From positions 1-64,000 of the forward strand of contig JAFUTW010000022.1 in assembly GCA_017484085.1 (NCBI GenBank): DNA of 64,000 bases, in the 5' to 3' direction. This document shows, piece by piece, positions 50,765 to 58,754 of the stretch. The notes below the pieces were generated by a model that made no database searches, was not told the DNA's origin, and worked only from the letters and a program-made list of their open reading frames with translations. The stretch is from Clostridia bacterium. GTDB lineage: Bacteria; Bacillota; Clostridia; Christensenellales; Aristaeellaceae. The position numbers and the translations under genes were made by a program. Within the stretch, counting starts at the first letter, position 1. Every line of letters starts with the position of its first letter.

Positions 50765-52864
50765 TTAGCTATTCATTATTTCATTCCACGGCTTTACAAA
50801 CCTTCTAATTCTATAGCATATTTCGCCTAAGGCCACACCCAATACTGTCTGAAAAAGAAGCGCAAGTATAAGCGTTACAAACCACTCTTCATAAAAGTAT
50901 TGATTAGCAAGCGCGACTATCTTTCCATTAAACAGTGTATGTACCATTAGAATAGGCATCGAAAACCTGCCTGACAAGCTAAGAAACCTAGCAATAACAG
51001 GCATCTTGAAGCTAATATAAGCTGACAACTTATAAACAATAAGTGTCCCCGCAACTGCTCCTAACAATACAACTCCATAATTGCCGTAATTTCGTACAGC
51101 AATCTCCATACTTCCTGCATAGATCATATACGCCCAAATCGGAGATAGAATGAAATACACAGCATCCCATTCTCTAATTCTTCTGAGTAAGTCATAGCGT
51201 CGAATTAGCACCCCAATATGATAGAACACAAGACTATAGCACGCTACATCAATGCTCCAGAACAACCATAGGCCTTCTTTTCCAAGAATCATTCCAAAAA
51301 CAGATATGCAAAGCACAGCAGCTGATAGATGCCTTTCTTCTTTTATTATCTTCGCTAGAATAGTATAAACCAGCCTTGCAACAAACAGCATTAGAATGAA
51401 GTACACAGGGCCAACCGAGCCAATTTCTCCAAACAGTTTCTTTGTGTAAGAGATGCCATATATATACCGTACGATAGCTTCTCTGAAGTATGCTCTGCTC
51501 CAAAGTCTGTTCTCTAAGAGCAATTTGGCTACAACAAATAAGAGATATGGAAATAGATAGGAGCGGATCATCTTTTTGATGGTTTTAGAGAGAGGCGTAT
51601 GTTCACTATAGAAGTATCCTGAAAAGATTACGAAAGCCATCATATGGCATGAAAAGATCATCTTTCGCAGAAGAGAATCAATAGAAAAATGGCCGACTAT
51701 CATCAAGCAAATGAACAAACCCCTGGCGATGTCTATTGCCTGATCTCGCGTAGTGTCTCCTTCTTTAGTCTTCGTCTGTCCAAACGGCTGTTTACGATCC
51801 ATAATTCTATTCTTAAAAACTGAAATCAGCATTGCAATACCAATCGCAAAAATGATGTGTAGCATCATAAAAGCCAGTGCTCTTTTGTTACCAATCAATT
51901 GCATCTGATCCAAGAATAGATTGAAGTATCTGCCCATAGTTTCCAGTGCATACAAATGCACACATAATACGATTAAAGAATTCTTTCCAATATAGGGCAA
52001 CAATCGCGCACGGGTAATTATCTTTGACACCAGATAAATGAGAAGACATCCCGCTAAACCAACCGGAATAGATAAAAGCAAGTCATTTAGATTTGCCGTT
52101 ACAATACCAATATTGCAATACCCGTAGTGAATTCCCAGCACTAGAATCACTTGTGCAATTATATAATGATACCATCGCAAGTTGTTCAATAATTGATTCT
52201 TTTTAATCAAATATCCTATGCAGAGAAAAAAAGTGGCAAGCATTCCGGACTGGACACTAAATGGAAACCAAATAAACCTGCCGGTCACAAAACCTACATA
52301 GGCAACAACTCCCGTGGTCACTATAAGAACTCGTTTGTCCTCTGTTCTTGAAAGCAGGTACTGAAAGATCATTATTGCAAAGAACAAAGCTGGCAAAAAC
52401 CAAATTGCACCTATTCGTGTACCAATTTCGATCGTTCCAAATGACTTATAGGAACCAGAAGCAAAAAAGCTTCTTAGTAAATCTCGACCGATGATAGAAG
52501 TAATTGTGAAAATGGATGTATCATGATTTAAACACCAACTGTTGAAAACATCTGTTGCCATCACAGCTAGACAGGTAAAAAAATACGGAGACATTAGGCG
52601 TGCAAATTTAGCATTTACATAATCCTTCGTTATCTTTTTCTTTTTTAATGTATATCCACTCAACAAGAAAAAGCAGCAAAGGTGCACTCCATACACAAAA
52701 CTAAAGTCAAATGTCCCTTTATAGGCTCCTGTTGTATGACCGATTATGACAAGCAGTATTGCTATTCCTTTTGCGTTATCTATCCATTTTTCCCTCGTCT
52801 TCTTATTTATCTCTGGTATTGAATCGTTTAGATGAATTGTTGGATTGTTTTCTAACCTTTGCAT
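50765..52864 (-). CDS. Tandem (double) acyltransferase-3 family membrane protein
   Basis: The 699-residue protein contains two complete acyltransferase-3 (OafA/NolL-type) domains in one chain. Copy one spans about residues 25-350 and starts REKWIDNAKGIAILLVIIGH; copy two spans about 372-699 and starts RDQAIDIARGLFICLMIVGH. Each has the R/D-x-x-x-G-I/L-x-x-L-x-x-x-x-G-H motif with the catalytic histidine, a later FFLLSGY or FVIFSGY motif, and about ten helices. A hydrophilic linker (DRKQPFGQTKTKEGDTT) joins them. Single-domain members are 330-400 residues and acetylate or succinylate cell-surface sugars. AT-rich, in an island. It heads the unit and the next gene follows after 17 bases. Confidence 0.85.
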   Translation of the reverse strand: MQRLENNPTIHLNDSIPEINKKTREKWIDNAKGIAILLVIIGHTTGAYKGTFDFSFVYGVHLCCFFLLSGYTLKKKKITKDYVNAKFARLMSPYFFTCLAVMATDVFNSWCLNHDTSIFTITSIIGRDLLRSFFASGSYKSFGTIEIGTRIGAIWFLPALFFAIMIFQYLLSRTEDKRVLIVTTGVVAYVGFVTGRFIWFPFSVQSGMLATFFLCIGYLIKKNQLLNNLRWYHYIIAQVILVLGIHYGYCNIGIVTANLNDLLLSIPVGLAGCLLIYLVSKIITRARLLPYIGKNSLIVLCVHLYALETMGRYFNLFLDQMQLIGNKRALAFMMLHIIFAIGIAMLISVFKNRIMDRKQPFGQTKTKEGDTTRDQAIDIARGLFICLMIVGHFSIDSLLRKMIFSCHMMAFVIFSGYFYSEHTPLSKTIKKMIRSYLFPYLLFVVAKLLLENRLWSRAYFREAIVRYIYGISYTKKLFGEIGSVGPVYFILMLFVARLVYTILAKIIKEERHLSAAVLCISVFGMILGKEGLWLFWSIDVACYSLVFYHIGVLIRRYDLLRRIREWDAVYFILSPIWAYMIYAGSMEIAVRNYGNYGVVLLGAVAGTLIVYKLSAYISFKMPVIARFLSLSGRFSMPILMVHTLFNGKIVALANQYFYEEWFVTLILALLFQTVLGVALGEICYRIRRFVKPWNEIMNS

Positions 52865-53057
52865 CCTTCACTCTTCCCTCTCCTGTTGTTTATTCATTTT
52901 TCATATGTCATCAAACACTAATCTATAATATCATTAAAACGCATATTATGAAAGCAGTTCTTCTCATAACTGCTTCCGATAAACTCCCATTCTTGTATCA
53001 TATAAAGGCTTAAGTACACCATTTACAGATTCCTTTCCCGGGCCGTTTGTCCAGATC

Positions 53058-53101
53058 AAAAGCCCGCGGCATGGACTCTTTTCACCATGCCGCGGGCTTT
53101 G
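53058..53101. terminator. Terminator of the CaCA exchanger gene
   Basis: Stem of 16 bp (AAAGCCCGCGGCATGG with its complement), ten-base loop, ending in TTT on either side. GC-rich, so it belongs to the host side of the island boundary. Confidence 0.85.
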
Positions 53102-53124
53102 TTATATCATTTGCTTATTATCTC

Positions 53125-54087
53125 TTACATGAAGAACTGGAACAGGCAGAACGCCGCGTAGATGCAAAGCAGCGTCACGCCCTGCCAGCGGAATAGCCGG
53201 CCGCGCCGGAGCGCCGGGAGGGTCAGCAGGGCCATCACGGCAAACATCACCGGGATGTCGACCACCAGAGAAGCGTTCATTCCCGCAATCATCTTGCCGG
53301 CGGGGATGCTGAAGGGCGCCAGCGCGGTCGCAAGGCCGCTGACCAGCACGAGGTTGAACAGGTTGGCCCCAATGACGTTGCCCAGCGACAGCGCACTGTG
53401 TCCCTTGGCCAGCGAGGTGATCGCCGTCACCAGCTCCGGCAGGGATGTGCCCAGCGCAACGAAGGTCAGCGCGATGACCGATTCCGGAACGCCCAGCGCG
53501 CTGGCGATCAGCGTGCCGTTGTCCACCAGCAGGTTGGCGCCCCAGGCGATCAGCGCAGCGCCCACGGCGAGCAGAAGGATCAGCCGGCCCAGCGGCCGTT
53601 CCTCCGTCTCTCCGTCATCCTGCCCCGAGCCGGAAGCGCTCACCGCCCGCCGCACCGTCAGGACCATGTAGCAGACGAAGAGCACCAGCAGCAGGATGCC
53701 GACCGTCCTCGAGAAGTACCCCGTGGTATACGCCACGGCGCTGTAAAAGACGGCGGCCGCGAAGAAGAACAGCACCGGTACCCGCAGGCTGTCCTTTTCC
53801 ACCTTGCCGGGGCGGATCGCCGCCGTCAGCGCCGCGATGAGCGCCGTATTGCAGATGACAGAACCGATCGCATTGCCGTATGCGATCTCCCCGTGTCCGC
53901 TCAGCGCGGATGTCGCGGAGACCATCACCTCGGGCAGCGTCGTCCCGATGGAAACCACCGTCGCACCGATCAAAATCTCCGGGACGCGGAAACGCTTGGC
54001 GATCCCCGCCGCGCCGTCCACAAACCAGTCTCCGCCCTTGATGAGCAGCACAAGACCCAGACAGAACCAAAGAACCGGAATCAGCAT
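53125..54087 (-). CDS. CaCA-family cation antiporter under Mn riboswitch
   Basis: The 320-residue membrane protein has two homologous halves of five helices, each with the alpha-repeat: GATVVSIGTTLPEVMVSATSA and ALTFVALGTSLPELVTAITSLAKGHSALSLGN. The two glutamates form the ion site. By homology it would be a Ca2+/Na+ (YrbG-like) exchanger. It is, however, directly behind a manganese riboswitch and next to mntP, so Mn2+ export is a reasonable alternative. A GGAGG site lies seven bases before the ATG. The gene ends at a strong terminator. Confidence 0.9.
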   Translation of the reverse strand: MLIPVLWFCLGLVLLIKGGDWFVDGAAGIAKRFRVPEILIGATVVSIGTTLPEVMVSATSALSGHGEIAYGNAIGSVICNTALIAALTAAIRPGKVEKDSLRVPVLFFFAAAVFYSAVAYTTGYFSRTVGILLLVLFVCYMVLTVRRAVSASGSGQDDGETEERPLGRLILLLAVGAALIAWGANLLVDNGTLIASALGVPESVIALTFVALGTSLPELVTAITSLAKGHSALSLGNVIGANLFNLVLVSGLATALAPFSIPAGKMIAGMNASLVVDIPVMFAVMALLTLPALRRGRLFRWQGVTLLCIYAAFCLFQFFM

Positions 54088-54123
54088 CTTTTTTCCTCCA
54101 TCTTTTCAATAGTCTTCAGCGGC

Positions 54124-54245
54124 AAAAAAAGAGACCCCGCCGCCGTTGCGGCAAAGTCTCGTCTATATCCTTGCAGGCCGGGCAAAGCCGTGATGACGAC
54201 GCTGCAATCGCGGCATAGCCGCGCTGACTACTCCCTTTGACGGAA
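54124..54245 (-). ncRNA. yybP-ykoY manganese riboswitch with intrinsic terminator
   Basis: Read on the minus strand the leader holds the yybP-ykoY landmarks in order: TCAAAGGGAGTAG (about 54240-54229), GTCGTCATCACGG (about 54201-54189), a paired GGCTTTGCCCGGCC element, and the closing AGACTTTGCCG (about 54160-54150). The terminator follows: GAGACTTTGCCGC / GGCGGCGGGGTCTC and seven T (54130-54124). In known members Mn2+ binding stabilises the anti-terminator, so downstream expression rises with Mn2+. It has its own promoter and controls the exchanger gene at 53125-54087. Recognised by eye, not by a covariance model. Confidence 0.88.
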
Positions 54246-54248
54246 CGC

Positions 54249-54277
54249 ATGATAGCAGAAAGCGCGACTTCTGTCAA
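54249..54277 (-). promoter_or_regulatory. Promoter of the Mn riboswitch and exchanger
   Basis: On the minus strand TTGACA (54277-54272), 17 bases, TATCAT (54254-54249). The -35 box overlaps the mntP stop codon; transcription should start at the 5' edge of the riboswitch. Confidence 0.75.
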
Positions 54278-54855
54278 GATAATCCTCTCAGAACGGCAAG
54301 CAGGATCCGGATCCCGATAGCGACGAGGATGCCGCCGCCCACAAGCGATGCGCCCGAAGAGAGCCGAAGCCCGAAGACACGCCCCAGGCGGATGCCGGCG
54401 AGGCAGATGACCAGGGTGACAGCTGCGATGATGAGCGCCGATGCAAACGCCATCCCCGCGCTGTAGCCCGCGATGGCAAAGCCGACGGACAGCGCGTCGA
54501 TGGAGGTGGCCACACCCTGCAGCAGCAGCGTGCCAGAAGCGAGCTTTGCCTCCTCCTGCTCCTCATGCCGGATCCCCTCCAGGATCATCTTGCCGCCGAT
54601 ATAAAACAGCAGCAGTGCGCCGATGAGCGGGATGTAGCGCTGCGCGGCCGAAAAGGTTTCCGCCACCGTATGCACGCAGAACCAGCCCAGCAGCGGCATG
54701 AGAAACTGGAAACCGGCGTAAACGCCTGCCATGCACAGCCGCCGCTTCCCGCGCATATGCGGCTCCCGCAGGCCGTTGGCCAGGGATACCGTGAACGCAT
54801 CCATCGCCAGGCCGACGCCCAGCAGCGCGCTTTCAACAACAAAAGCGAAAGACAA
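54274..54855 (-). CDS. mntP: Manganese efflux pump MntP
   Basis: The 193-residue, six-helix membrane protein exports Mn2+. The two duplicated metal motifs are seen: GVGLAMDAFTVSLANG near residue 14 and GVATSIDALSVGFAIAG near residue 110, each with the essential aspartate. Translation should start at TTG 54855, as GGGGAGG lies eight bases upstream and no ATG is in frame. lysC ends 48 bases before, so mntP may be read through from it; it is not itself downstream of the riboswitch seen here. Confidence 0.93.
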   Translation of the reverse strand: MSFAFVVESALLGVGLAMDAFTVSLANGLREPHMRGKRRLCMAGVYAGFQFLMPLLGWFCVHTVAETFSAAQRYIPLIGALLLFYIGGKMILEGIRHEEQEEAKLASGTLLLQGVATSIDALSVGFAIAGYSAGMAFASALIIAAVTLVICLAGIRLGRVFGLRLSSGASLVGGGILVAIGIRILLAVLRGLS

Positions 54856-54903
54856 TAAAAAGCCTCCCCTTTAAAGTGCGCCCCGGGCCCGGCCGGGTCC
54901 TTC

Positions 54904-56238
54904 TCAGTGCCGCGGCGTATCCTTGGTGACAAAAGCCCGGTAGATCGCGCGGGTCGCGTTTTCAAAATCCAGGTTGTCCACACCGACGATGATGTTCTGC
55001 TCGCTGGAGCCCTGATCGATCAGGCGCACGTTGATGCCCGCCTTGTCCAGCGCGTTGAAGAGTCTGGCGCTGGTACCCTTGGCCCGGACCATGCCCCTGC
55101 CAACGGTGGCGATCAGCGCAAGACCGGAATGGATCTCCACCGTATCCGGCTGGCACAGCTCATGGATGCGGGCCATCAGCTTGGCCTTTTTGCCCGCAAT
55201 GGCGTCCTCGTGCACCACGATGCACATGGTGTCGATGCCGCTGGGCATGTGCTCAAAGGAAATGCCCTGCTCCTCGATCGCCTGCAGCACACGCCGGCCG
55301 AAGCCCAGTTCGCTGTTCATCATCGTCTTTTCCACGTTGATGATGGCAAAGTCCTTGTGTCCCGCGATGCCCGTGATGCTGTACTCGCTGTCGTGATCCT
55401 CCGCCTCGTAGCCGATGACGGTGCCCGGCTCCTCCGGCTTGTTGGTGTTGCGGATGTTGGTCGGGATGCCCGCCAGGCGCACCGGGAAGATCGCGTCCTC
55501 GTGCAGGACGGAAGCGCCCATATAAGAAAGCTCCCGAAGCTCCTGATAGGTCACGTAGCGGATAGGCTCTGGATTGCGCACGATACGCGGGTCGGCCATC
55601 ATGCACCCGTCCACGTCCGTCCAGTTCTCATAGACGTCTGCGTCGAGCGCGCGGGCGGCAATCGCGCCCGTGATGTCGCTGCCGCCGCGGGAGAAGGTTT
55701 TCACCTTTCCGTTGGTATCACAGCCGTAGAAGCCCGGCAGCACGGCATAGGGATGCGCGCGGAGCAGCGCGCCCAGCTCCCGCTGCGTGCGTTCGCTGTC
55801 CAGCTTGCCCTCAGCATCAAAGAATACGCCGTCTTTGGCGTCGATAAAATCCCAGCCCAAATAGTCGGCCAGGAGGATGCCGTTCAGGTACTCGCCGCGG
55901 CTGGCCGCATAATCCGCGCCCGCGCCCAGCTGGATATCCCTGCGGATATCGCCCAGCAGCGCATCCAAATCGGTTGTAAGCGACAGATCCCTGGCGATCT
56001 CGCGGTATCTTTCGCCGATCACGGCAAAAACCTCGTCCATCGCGCCGCCGGAAGCCGCGCGCCGGTTGCACTCATAAAACAGATCCGTGATCTTGTCGTC
56101 CACCGGGCTGCGCCGGCCGGGCGCGCTGGGCACGACGACGCGCCTGTCCGGATCGGACAGGAGGATCGCTTTGACTTTTTCAAACTGCTTCGCGTCAGCC
56201 AGCGAGCTGCCGCCGAATTTTGCGACCTTGATCCCCAT
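54904..56238 (-). CDS. lysC: Aspartate kinase
   Basis: The 444-residue enzyme phosphorylates aspartate at the head of the lysine, threonine and methionine pathways. KVAKFGGSSLADAKQF at residues 4-19, LTTDLD, TFSRGGSDITGAIAARALDADVYENWTDVDG and the C-terminal paired ACT domains (from about 305: AIINVEKTMMN; ALIATVGRGMVRAKG) are as in the monofunctional Bacillus YclM-type kinases. ATG 56238 follows GGAGG; the longer frame to 56280 lacks a site. No lysine riboswitch is seen in the short upstream region. Confidence 0.94.
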   Translation of the reverse strand: MGIKVAKFGGSSLADAKQFEKVKAILLSDPDRRVVVPSAPGRRSPVDDKITDLFYECNRRAASGGAMDEVFAVIGERYREIARDLSLTTDLDALLGDIRRDIQLGAGADYAASRGEYLNGILLADYLGWDFIDAKDGVFFDAEGKLDSERTQRELGALLRAHPYAVLPGFYGCDTNGKVKTFSRGGSDITGAIAARALDADVYENWTDVDGCMMADPRIVRNPEPIRYVTYQELRELSYMGASVLHEDAIFPVRLAGIPTNIRNTNKPEEPGTVIGYEAEDHDSEYSITGIAGHKDFAIINVEKTMMNSELGFGRRVLQAIEEQGISFEHMPSGIDTMCIVVHEDAIAGKKAKLMARIHELCQPDTVEIHSGLALIATVGRGMVRAKGTSARLFNALDKAGINVRLIDQGSSEQNIIVGVDNLDFENATRAIYRAFVTKDTPRH

Positions 56239-56342
56239 ACGGGAAACCTCCGAATGCTGAAAAATACGCCGTATCCCCATACAGCGCGTATCATTCTATG
56301 AAATAACACGCGCAAAGTCAAGCCCTTCCGGCTTCATTCCCC

Positions 56343-56371
56343 TTTTCATCGCGCCGCTTCTCCGTTATAAT
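56343..56371 (+). promoter_or_regulatory. Promoter of exoA-yfcE
   Basis: TTTTCA (56343-56348), 17 bases, TATAAT (56366-56371). Confidence 0.65.
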
Positions 56372-56405
56372 GGGCGTGTTTCAAAACCCCTCAGGAGGTG
56401 CTGAT

Positions 56406-57161
56406 ATGAAGTTTGTATCCTGGAATGTCAACGGCCTGCGCGCCTGCCTATCCAAGGGCTTTGCCGATGTGCTCTCCGCCTCGCAGGCGGACTTCTTCTG
56501 CCTGCAGGAGACCAAGATGCAGGCGGGGCAGGCCGAGGTGCCCGCACCGGGCTATGCCTCTTACTGGACTTCCGCGGAAAAGAAGGGCTACTCCGGTACC
56601 GCCGTTTTCACCCGGCACGAACCGCTCTCCGTCCGCTATGGGATGGACAACGAGCTGCACGACCATGAAGGCCGGCTCATCACCCTGGAATACCCGGAGT
56701 TTTATCTGGTGACCTGCTATACCCCCAACAGCCAGCGCGGCCTCACCCGACTGCAGTACCGCATGTGCTGGGAGGAGGACTTCCGCATGTACCTGAAGCG
56801 GCTGGACGCCGAGAAGCCCGTCGTCGTCTGCGGGGACCTGAACGTCGCGCACCGGCCCATCGACCTCAAGAACCCGAAGACCAACGAGCAGAACGCGGGC
56901 TTCACCCCGCAGGAGCGCGCCTGCATGACGCGCCTGCTGGAGAGCGGCTTTACCGATACCTTCCGCCTGCTGCATCCGGATGCCGAAGGGCGCTACAGCT
57001 GGTGGAGCTACATGTTCCACGCCAGAGAGAACAACGCCGGGTGGCGCATCGATTATTTCCTCGTTTCCGACCGGCTGAAGGACCGCGTGCGGGCCGCCGA
57101 CATCGAAGACCAGGTTTTCGGCAGCGACCACTGTCCCGTCACCCTGGAACTCGATATCTGA
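56406..57161 (+). CDS. exoA: Exodeoxyribonuclease III (AP endonuclease)
   Basis: The 251-residue Mg-dependent enzyme nicks DNA 5' of abasic sites in base-excision repair. Active-site residues are seen in SWNVNGLRA (Asn), CLQETKM (Glu), YTPNSQ, CGDLNVAHRPIDL (Asp-Asn), and GSDHCPVTLEL (Asp-His). ATG 56406 is chosen for the family start, with AGGAGG eight bases before it. Thirteen bases separate it from the phosphodiesterase gene, so they form a two-gene operon. Confidence 0.96.
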   Translation: MKFVSWNVNGLRACLSKGFADVLSASQADFFCLQETKMQAGQAEVPAPGYASYWTSAEKKGYSGTAVFTRHEPLSVRYGMDNELHDHEGRLITLEYPEFYLVTCYTPNSQRGLTRLQYRMCWEEDFRMYLKRLDAEKPVVVCGDLNVAHRPIDLKNPKTNEQNAGFTPQERACMTRLLESGFTDTFRLLHPDAEGRYSWWSYMFHARENNAGWRIDYFLVSDRLKDRVRAADIEDQVFGSDHCPVTLELDI

Positions 57162-57174
57162 GGAGGTGCCTGCC

Positions 57175-57720
57175 ATGAAGCTGATGTTTGCCTCCGATAT
57201 CCACGGCTCGCTTTCGGCCGCCCGCGCCATGGCGGAGCGTTACCGCGCCGAGCGGTGCGACCGTCTCATTCTGCTGGGGGATCTGCTTTACCACGGCCCC
57301 CGCAACGATCTGCCGGACGCGTACGATCCCAAGGGCGTCATCGCCCTGCTGAACGGCATGAAGGATGAGCTGCTGTGCGTGCGCGGCAACTGCGATGCCG
57401 AGGTGGACCAGATGGTCCTTTCCATCCCCATCCTTGCGGATTACGCGCTGCTCTGGCTCTCCGGCCGGTGCGTCTTTCTGACGCACGGCCACCTGCACAG
57501 CCCGGACAGCCTGCCCCCGCTGAAGAGCGGCGACCTGTTCATCTCCGGGCACACGCACATCCCCGGGTGCTGGGAGCGCTCCGGCATCACCTGCCTCAAT
57601 CCGGGGTCCGTCGCCCTGCCCAAGCAGGGGCATCCCGCAACCTACATGGTCTGGGAAGACGGCGTCTTCTCCATCCGTCGGATGGACGGCAGTGAGTACC
57701 TGAGATACCCTGTACAATAA
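57175..57720 (+). CDS. yfcE: YfcE-type metallophosphodiesterase
   Basis: The 181-residue calcineurin-like phosphoesterase has the full set of metal motifs: SDIHGS (D-x-H), LLGDLLYHGP (G-D), RGNCD (G-N-C/H-D), FLTHGHLH and SGHTHIP. E. coli YfcE acts on bis-pNPP and other phosphodiesters in vitro; the natural substrate is unknown. ATG 57175 follows AGGAGG with eight bases; it is the second gene of the exoA operon and ends before a terminator. Confidence 0.9.
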   Translation: MKLMFASDIHGSLSAARAMAERYRAERCDRLILLGDLLYHGPRNDLPDAYDPKGVIALLNGMKDELLCVRGNCDAEVDQMVLSIPILADYALLWLSGRCVFLTHGHLHSPDSLPPLKSGDLFISGHTHIPGCWERSGITCLNPGSVALPKQGHPATYMVWEDGVFSIRRMDGSEYLRYPVQ

Positions 57721-57725
57721 ACCGA

Positions 57726-57758
57726 GGGAGCTGAACTGTCAGCTCCCTTCTCTTTCTG
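57726..57758 (+). terminator. Terminator of exoA-yfcE
   Basis: Stem GGGAGCTGA / TCAGCTCCC, loop ACTG, followed by TTCTCTTTCT. Confidence 0.75.
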
Positions 57759-57815
57759 TATATGAAATCAGGGCCGGCATCCGCGTGCGCGGTTCCGGTC
57801 CTCTTTTTGCCATGC

Positions 57816-58688
57816 TCAGGTCCTCTCTCTGAAGGTGCCCTCGTAGACGATCCCCACTGCGTCAGGGCCTGTATTGGACTGGACCGCGGCGCCCAGATCA
57901 AAAACGCATACAGGCGGATAACCGACAGCCTCCGTGCAGGCGGCCTTGTACTCCTCCTCGTACAGCGCCCGGTCGGTTACACCGATGTAATAGGGCACTC
58001 CCGGAACCATGCGGGTCTTCAGCAGCGAGGTCATCGCACCAAGGACGGCTTTCTCCCCGCGCACCTTGCGCACCACGTGGCTGACGCCGTCGTTGAGCGT
58101 AAACACCGGATGGATGCCCAGCACCTCGCCGGCGATAGCCGCCGCAGCGCTGATGCGCCCCGACTTGCGGATGACCTTTAATGAATACGCAGTCAGCAGG
58201 ATCTCCATGCGCGCATACCGGTCCCGCAGCCAGTCAACGACGCTGTCCATCGGCTCCCCTGCTTCCAGTTTTTCACAGGCCTCCAGGATCGGCTGACCCT
58301 GGGCCATGGAATAGCCGCGGCTGTCCACGACGGTGATGTGCATCGCGCTTTCGGGATGCTGCTTATAGAATTCTTCCCTGGCAAACTGCGCGTTTGCATT
58401 AGTAGCGGAGCCGCCTGCGTTGATGGAGACGTAAATCACCTCATCGGCGCCTTCCTCCGCGTAGCGCTCAAAGCGCTCCAGGAACTCATACTCCGTGATC
58501 TGGGCTGTCGTGGGCAGGCTCTTGGCCGCGCGCAGCATCCTGCAGAACTCGCTGGGCGCAAAATCCTGCCGCTCCACGTAGCCCTGTCCGTCCAGCGCCA
58601 GCTTGAAGCAGATGACGTCGATGCCGTGCGCGCGCACGGCCTCTTCCGGCAGATCGCAGGTCGAATCGGTCAGTACTTTATATTTCAT
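57816..58688 (-). CDS. DegV-family fatty-acid-binding protein
   Basis: The 290-residue protein has the DegV fold: VLTDSTCDLPEEAVRAHGIDVICFKL at the N-terminus, LPTTAQITEYEFLERFERYAEEGADEVIYVSIN, and the central VDSRGYSMAQG. In Bacillota these proteins (FakB-like) hold a fatty acid for phosphorylation by FakA. No fakA is nearby, so the lipid or partner is not clear. The ribosome binding site before ATG 58688 is weak. Between the yfcE and fba genes as its own unit. Confidence 0.88.
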   Translation of the reverse strand: MKYKVLTDSTCDLPEEAVRAHGIDVICFKLALDGQGYVERQDFAPSEFCRMLRAAKSLPTTAQITEYEFLERFERYAEEGADEVIYVSINAGGSATNANAQFAREEFYKQHPESAMHITVVDSRGYSMAQGQPILEACEKLEAGEPMDSVVDWLRDRYARMEILLTAYSLKVIRKSGRISAAAAIAGEVLGIHPVFTLNDGVSHVVRKVRGEKAVLGAMTSLLKTRMVPGVPYYIGVTDRALYEEEYKAACTEAVGYPPVCVFDLGAAVQSNTGPDAVGIVYEGTFRERT

Positions 58689-58712
58689 ATCGTTATCACC
58701 AAGGATCGGAAG

Positions 58713-58745
58713 AAAGCCGCTTCACGCGAAGCGGCTTTTCTTTCC
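58713..58745 (-). terminator. Terminator of fba
   Basis: Stem AAAGCCGCTT / AAGCGGCTTT with loop CACGCG; on the minus strand the hairpin is followed by TCTTCC, on the other side by TTCTTT, so the U-tract is short. Confidence 0.6.
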
Positions 58746-58754
58746 GCAGTTTAA

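Larger units (their letters stand above)
48511..53030. other. AT-rich genomic island (probable horizontal transfer)
   Basis: Base composition falls from about 60 % to roughly 35-40 % GC by eye for this block and returns sharply on both sides (gpsA on the left, the CaCA gene terminator on the right). It contains two large minus-strand membrane-protein genes that use A/T-ending codons, unlike all neighbours. No transposase, integrase or flanking direct repeat is visible. Both genes are of types found in surface-glycan clusters. Confidence 0.7.
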
